Origin: Extensimonas soli
Lineage (GTDB): Bacteria > Pseudomonadota > Gammaproteobacteria > Burkholderiales > Burkholderiaceae_C
Assembly: GCF_029211265.1 (NCBI RefSeq)
Contig: NZ_JARGEL010000023.1
Span: 1-64,000 of the forward strand
Direction: 5' to 3'
DNA: 64,000 nucleotides
Shown: piece by piece, positions 60,633 through 64,000 of the stretch
Layout of the letters: the number at the start of each line of letters is the position of its first letter
Numbering within the stretch: the first letter of the stretch is position 1
Made by a program: the position numbers and the translations under genes
Notes under the pieces: model-generated
What the model was told of the DNA's origin: nothing
The model's input: only the letters and a program-made list of their open reading frames with translations
Databases searched by the model: none

Positions 60633-60922
60633 TGTTGCTATTGCGATCGAGCCATAAAAAAGCCGCACATTGCGGCGCGGACGTGCGGGCTCGTGGCTGG
60701 TAGCGTTTCATGGCAGATCCGCTTTCCATGTGCTGACGCAGACCGGTATTGGTAAATACCCTTATAAACCACGCACGGGGCGCAATTATCGTTCAAGTAA
60801 AAGCGGGTTTTCTTCCGGTAAAAGACGCAGGCGAAAAAAGCCACTAATGCAAGCGTGGCCTGCGCTTGGTGCTCGCAAAATGGGGGCTGCGAGTGGCCAT
60901 GCCGGCCGTTTGCCGCGCGCGG
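60633..60922. promoter_or_regulatory. Porin upstream region
   Basis: 290 bp between the porin and the nitronate monooxygenase gene, both on the minus strand. AT-richer stretches at about 60640-60665 and 60750-60800 probably hold the porin promoter. I cannot assign boxes and see no gene. Confidence 0.35.
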
Positions 60923-61876
60923 CTAGCCTGCCTGCGACCACTCTTGCGCAAGCTCCTCGACCAGCTCCTGCACCGACTGCACCGCGTGCACGCCCGAGAC
61001 GCTGTGCCCGGCGCTCCAGATGTCGCGCCAGCGGCGCGGGCCGGCGCTGTGGTTGCCGTGGGCGCTGCCGCCGAACATCTGGTCTGCGGTGCTGGGCGTC
61101 ACGGTTTCGTCGAGCCGGGCCGGGTCCAGCCCCATGCGCACGATGGAGTCGATCAGCATGTTCGTGGGCAGGCCGCTGAAGGCGCGCGTGAGCAGCACTT
61201 CGTCCAGGGTGGAAGTGACGAGCATCTGCCGGTAGGCTTCGTCGGCCATGCTCTCGTGCGTGGCGATGAAGCGTGTGCCCATCGAGGCCAGGTCGCAGCC
61301 CAGCACCTGCGCCGCGCGCAGCGCCACGCCGTCGCTGATGCCGCCGGCGAGCACCAGCGGGCCGTCGTATTCGGCACGCAGTGCGCGCACGAAGGCAAAG
61401 GGGTTGAGCCAGCCGGTCTGCCCGCCCGCGCCCGCCGTGAGCAGCACCAGCCCGTCGGCGCCGGCCGCGATGGCTTTGCGCGCGTGCGCGAGCGTGGCCA
61501 CGTCGGCCAGTACCAGGCAGCCGATGCCGTGCAGCGCATCGACCACGGGTGCGGGCGAGCCCACGCTGGTGATGACGACTTCCACGCCATGTCGCAGCAC
61601 GCAGGCGAGGTCTTGGGCGAGCCGCGGCGAGCGCATGATCAGGTTCGGGCAGGGCGGCGCGGCGTCTGGGTGTGCGGCGAGGCGCGCGCGGATTTCAGCC
61701 AGCCAGGCGTCGAGCTCTGCGGGGCTGCGCGCGTTCACCGTCGGAAAGGCGCCGATCACGCCGCTGCGGCACGCCGCGACGACGAGCTCTATGCCCGACA
61801 CCTGCAGCATGGGCGCGGCAATCACGGGCAGGCGCAGACGGCGCGCGATGTGTGCGGGCAGGCGGGAAGAGGACAT
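60923..61876 (-). CDS. Nitronate monooxygenase family flavoprotein
   Basis: 317 residues from ATG 61876 (AGGAA before it). FMN-binding TIM barrel of the NMO/2-nitropropane dioxygenase family: LPVIAAPMLQVSG at the start, GADGLVLLTAGAGGQTG, and VLAGGISDGVALRAAQVLGCDLASMGTRF as the phosphate-binding end. Some relatives oxidise alkyl nitronates and others are enoyl reductases such as FabK; the length and ASMGTRFIATHES favour the first group. An ORF extension to 61951 is rejected by the ribosome binding site. No pathway neighbours help. Confidence 0.88.
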   Translation of the reverse strand: MSSSRLPAHIARRLRLPVIAAPMLQVSGIELVVAACRSGVIGAFPTVNARSPAELDAWLAEIRARLAAHPDAAPPCPNLIMRSPRLAQDLACVLRHGVEVVITSVGSPAPVVDALHGIGCLVLADVATLAHARKAIAAGADGLVLLTAGAGGQTGWLNPFAFVRALRAEYDGPLVLAGGISDGVALRAAQVLGCDLASMGTRFIATHESMADEAYRQMLVTSTLDEVLLTRAFSGLPTNMLIDSIVRMGLDPARLDETVTPSTADQMFGGSAHGNHSAGPRRWRDIWSAGHSVSGVHAVQSVQELVEELAQEWSQAG

Positions 61877-62178
61877 GCGGGCGTTCCTTTTTTGGCGCGT
61901 GTGGTCGGGGCTGGTGGCGATGGTGGATACGGGATGGCGAGAAGCTATCAAAAATGATAGCTAACGGCGGTCACCCAATAAGCACAAAAGCCAGTTTTTG
62001 CTGCAAATCATGGGGCGCGTGTGCAGCCCCGGGCTGCGTGCATTGTGCAATGCCCAGGATGCGCACTCGGATAGGCGATAACCCGCACACGCTTGCAAAT
62101 GTTTGCACCTATCATGGCCCCGCGCTCCCCCCAAAAGGGAGCGTGTCTTTTTTCCTTTCCCCTCGTTCCTGCCATCCC
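61877..62178. promoter_or_regulatory. Palindrome-rich leader of the RND permease gene
   Basis: 302 bp in a divergent gap. It contains AGCTATCA-AAAA-TGATAGCT (61943-61962), GCAGCCC-C-GGGCTGC (62023-62037), GCATTG-TG-CAATGC (62040-62053), a possible operator TGCAAA-TG-TTTGCA (62094-62107) just before a -10-like TATCAT (62110-62115), and a terminator-like hairpin CGCTCCC/GGGAGCG with TCTTTTTT (62123-62153). The hairpin ends 26 bp before the permease ATG, so it may attenuate that gene. Confidence 0.5.
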
Positions 62179-64000
62179 ATGGTTTCGATCGCCCTGCGCC
62201 GGCCCTACACCTTCATCGTCATGGCGATGCTGATCGTGCTGGCCACCCCCTTCGTGCTGCTGAAGATGGCGACCGACATCTTCCCGGAAATCAATATTCC
62301 GGTGATCAGCATCATCTGGAACTACACCGGCCTCGCCCCCGACGAAATGGGCCAGCGCATCACGGCCCAGAGCGAGCGCTCGCTCACGACCTTGGTCAGC
62401 GACATCGAGCACATCGATTCGACTTCGCTCTCGGGCGTGTCGGTGATCAAGATGTTTTTCCAGCCCACGGCGAACATCCAGGCCGGCCTCGCGCAGACCA
62501 CGGCCGCCGTGCAGACGCTGCTCAAGCAGTTGCCGCCGGGCATCACGCCGCCGCTCGTGATCAAGTATTCGGCTTCGAGCATTCCGGTCATCCAGCTTGC
62601 GCTCTCCAGCCCCACGATGCCCGAGAACCGCCTGTTCGACGCCACCGTGAACCAGCTGCGCCCACAGCTCGTGACGATTCCGGGCACGGCGATTCCTTTT
62701 CCCTATGGCGGCAAGACGCGGCTGATTTCGGTCGATCTGGACATCCCGGCGCTGCAGGCGCGCGGCCTGGCGCCCAGCGACGTGGTCAACGCCGTGAATT
62801 CGCAGAACCTGATCCTGCCCTCGGGCACGGCCAAGATCGGTGCAACCGAATACAACGTGGCGATGAACAGTTCGCCCAGCGTGATCGAGGGGCTCAACGA
62901 CCTGCCCGTGCGCACCATCAACGGCGCCACGACGTATTTGCGCGACGTGGCGCAGGTGCGCGACGGCTTCTCGCCGCAGACCAACATCGTGCGCCAGGAC
63001 GGCGTGCGCGGCGTGCTGCTATCCATCCTCAAAAACGGTGGCGCCTCGACCATAGACATCGTGAACAACCTGCGCGCCATGCTGCCCCTGGCCGTGCAGA
63101 GCATGCCGACCGACATCAAGGTGACGCCGCTGTTCGACCAGTCGGTGTTCGTCAAGGCCGCCGTCAAGGGCGTGGTGTTCGAGGCGCTGCTCGCGGTGGC
63201 GCTCACCGCGGCCATGGTGCTGGTGTTTCTGGGCAACTGGCGCAGCACGCTGATCATTGCGCTCACGATTCCGCTGTCCATCCTCGCGTCGATTTTGCTG
63301 CTCTACGTGCTCGGTGAGACGCTCAACCTCATGACGCTGGGCGGGCTCGCGCTCTCGGTGGGGATTTTGGTGGACCAGGCCATCGTCACCATCGAAAACA
63401 TCGAGCGCCACGTGGGCCTGGGCAAATCCCTGCACGACGCGATCATGGACGGCGCAGGCGAGATCGGCTCGGCCGCGCTCGTGTCCACGCTGTGCATCTG
63501 CATCGTGTTCGTGCCGCTGTTTTTCCTCTCGGGCGTGGCGCGCTACCTGTTCACGCCCATGGCCGAGGCCGTGGTGTTTGCCATGCTGGCTTCGTACCTG
63601 CTCTCGCGCACGCTGGTGCCCACGCTCGTCATGCTGATGATGCAGGGGCATGCCGGTCACGCGCCGCACGGTGACGAGGCGGCCGGCGCAGGCCAGCACG
63701 CGAGCCTGCTGCAGCGCGTGTACCGCGCGTTCGACAGCCGCTTCGAGCACGTGCGCCGCGCGTATGCGCTCGTGCTCTCGTCGCTGCTCGCGCACCGCGG
63801 GCGCTTCATCGTGCTGTTTCTGGGCTTTTGCGTGCTTTCGTGCGCGCTGTTTCCGTTTTTGGGGCGCGACTTTTTCCCTTCCGTGGATGCGGGGCAGATC
63901 CGCCTGCACATGCGTGCGCCCACGGGCACGCGCATCGAAGAAACCGCGCGCCTGGCCGACGCGGTCGAGGCCGAAATCCGCCGCATGATTCCGCCCGCCG
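62179..64000 (+). CDS. RND family efflux permease, 5' part
   Basis: 607 codons from ATG 62179 run off the right edge. It begins MVSIALRRPYTFIVMAMLIV, with the first helix, then a periplasmic porter domain (FPEINIPVISIIWNYTGL), helices 2-6 (NWRSTLIIALTIPLSILASI; LNLMTLGGLALSVGILVDQ), and the start of the second periplasmic domain (GRDFFPSVDAGQIRLHM). The AcrB proton-relay pair Asp407-Asp408 is Asp399-Gln400 here (VDQAIVTIENIER), so the mechanism or subfamily differs from AcrB. Adaptor and outer-membrane genes would be expected downstream. No Shine-Dalgarno precedes the ATG. Confidence 0.9.
   Translation, partial: MVSIALRRPYTFIVMAMLIVLATPFVLLKMATDIFPEINIPVISIIWNYTGLAPDEMGQRITAQSERSLTTLVSDIEHIDSTSLSGVSVIKMFFQPTANIQAGLAQTTAAVQTLLKQLPPGITPPLVIKYSASSIPVIQLALSSPTMPENRLFDATVNQLRPQLVTIPGTAIPFPYGGKTRLISVDLDIPALQARGLAPSDVVNAVNSQNLILPSGTAKIGATEYNVAMNSSPSVIEGLNDLPVRTINGATTYLRDVAQVRDGFSPQTNIVRQDGVRGVLLSILKNGGASTIDIVNNLRAMLPLAVQSMPTDIKVTPLFDQSVFVKAAVKGVVFEALLAVALTAAMVLVFLGNWRSTLIIALTIPLSILASILLLYVLGETLNLMTLGGLALSVGILVDQAIVTIENIERHVGLGKSLHDAIMDGAGEIGSAALVSTLCICIVFVPLFFLSGVARYLFTPMAEAVVFAMLASYLLSRTLVPTLVMLMMQGHAGHAPHGDEAAGAGQHASLLQRVYRAFDSRFEHVRRAYALVLSSLLAHRGRFIVLFLGFCVLSCALFPFLGRDFFPSVDAGQIRLHMRAPTGTRIEETARLADAVEAEIRRMIPPA

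Overview
The window reads as chromosomal DNA of a high-GC betaproteobacterium, most likely Burkholderiales close to Comamonadaceae. The reasons are the thrS-infC-rpmI-rplT-pheS-pheT-ihfA order, a small Trp-rich protein of a Burkholderiales-type family, a cbb3 oxidase/FNR/hemN cluster, MatB-type malonyl-CoA synthetase, and frequent GTG/TTG/ATC starts. I saw no tRNA, rRNA, CRISPR array, prophage or transposase gene. Most of the window is ordinary core metabolism. The accessory signal is small palindromic or MITE-like repeats and a few odd gene architectures.

Layout. 1-7.8 kb: translation operon (thrS, infC with an ATC start, rpmI, rplT, pheS, pheT) and ihfA, with hairpins ahead of thrS and pheS. 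8.0-12.3 kb: ftsH, folP, glmM, without rlmE in front of ftsH. 12.3-18.0 kb: prpE, then a PhoU/DUF47-like protein translationally coupled to a PPDK-like phosphotransferase that lacks the PEP/pyruvate barrel. 18.0-20.5 kb (minus): Entner-Doudoroff edd-eda. 20.5-23.1 kb: nested inverted-repeat element, mnmC, Fe(2+)-trafficking protein. 23.3-27.7 kb: orphan sulfate-binding protein, 3-hydroxybutyrate dehydrogenase and a flavin reductase-patatin fusion. 27.7-36.4 kb: YqhA family protein, acs, cytochrome c, Trp-rich protein, ilvD, lgt, matB, a 160-bp palindrome, and a universal stress protein. 36.5-47.6 kb: microaerobic respiration cluster ccoI-ccoS-ccoN-ccoO-ccoQ-ccoP-ccoG-ccoH-orf, fnr (minus), hemN and a SafE/DsbD-like membrane protein, with three FNR/ANR-type boxes. 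47.7-51.2 kb: overlapping HD-GYP and PAS-GGDEF-EAL genes. 51.2-58.5 kb: TauE/SafE permease, ppsR/ppsA divergent pair, and a DUF4212 plus sodium:solute symporter pair. 58.5-64 kb: HxlR-type regulator, a frameshifted porin, nitronate monooxygenase family protein, and the 5' part of an RND efflux permease running off the end.

How the genes fit together. Three acyl-AMP ligases (PrpE, Acs, MatB), a putative acetate/carboxylate symporter, hydroxybutyrate dehydrogenase, PEP synthase with its regulator, and Entner-Doudoroff enzymes suggest life on organic acids and stored polyhydroxybutyrate with gluconeogenesis through PEP. The cbb3 oxidase with FNR and HemN suggests respiration at low oxygen. The best candidates for something undescribed are: a 165-bp MITE-like element sitting in frame inside the symporter gene, with an inverted sister copy just downstream; the barrel-less PPDK with its PhoU-like partner; and the reductase-patatin fusion. 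All functions are inferred from reading the sequence; no database search was run.
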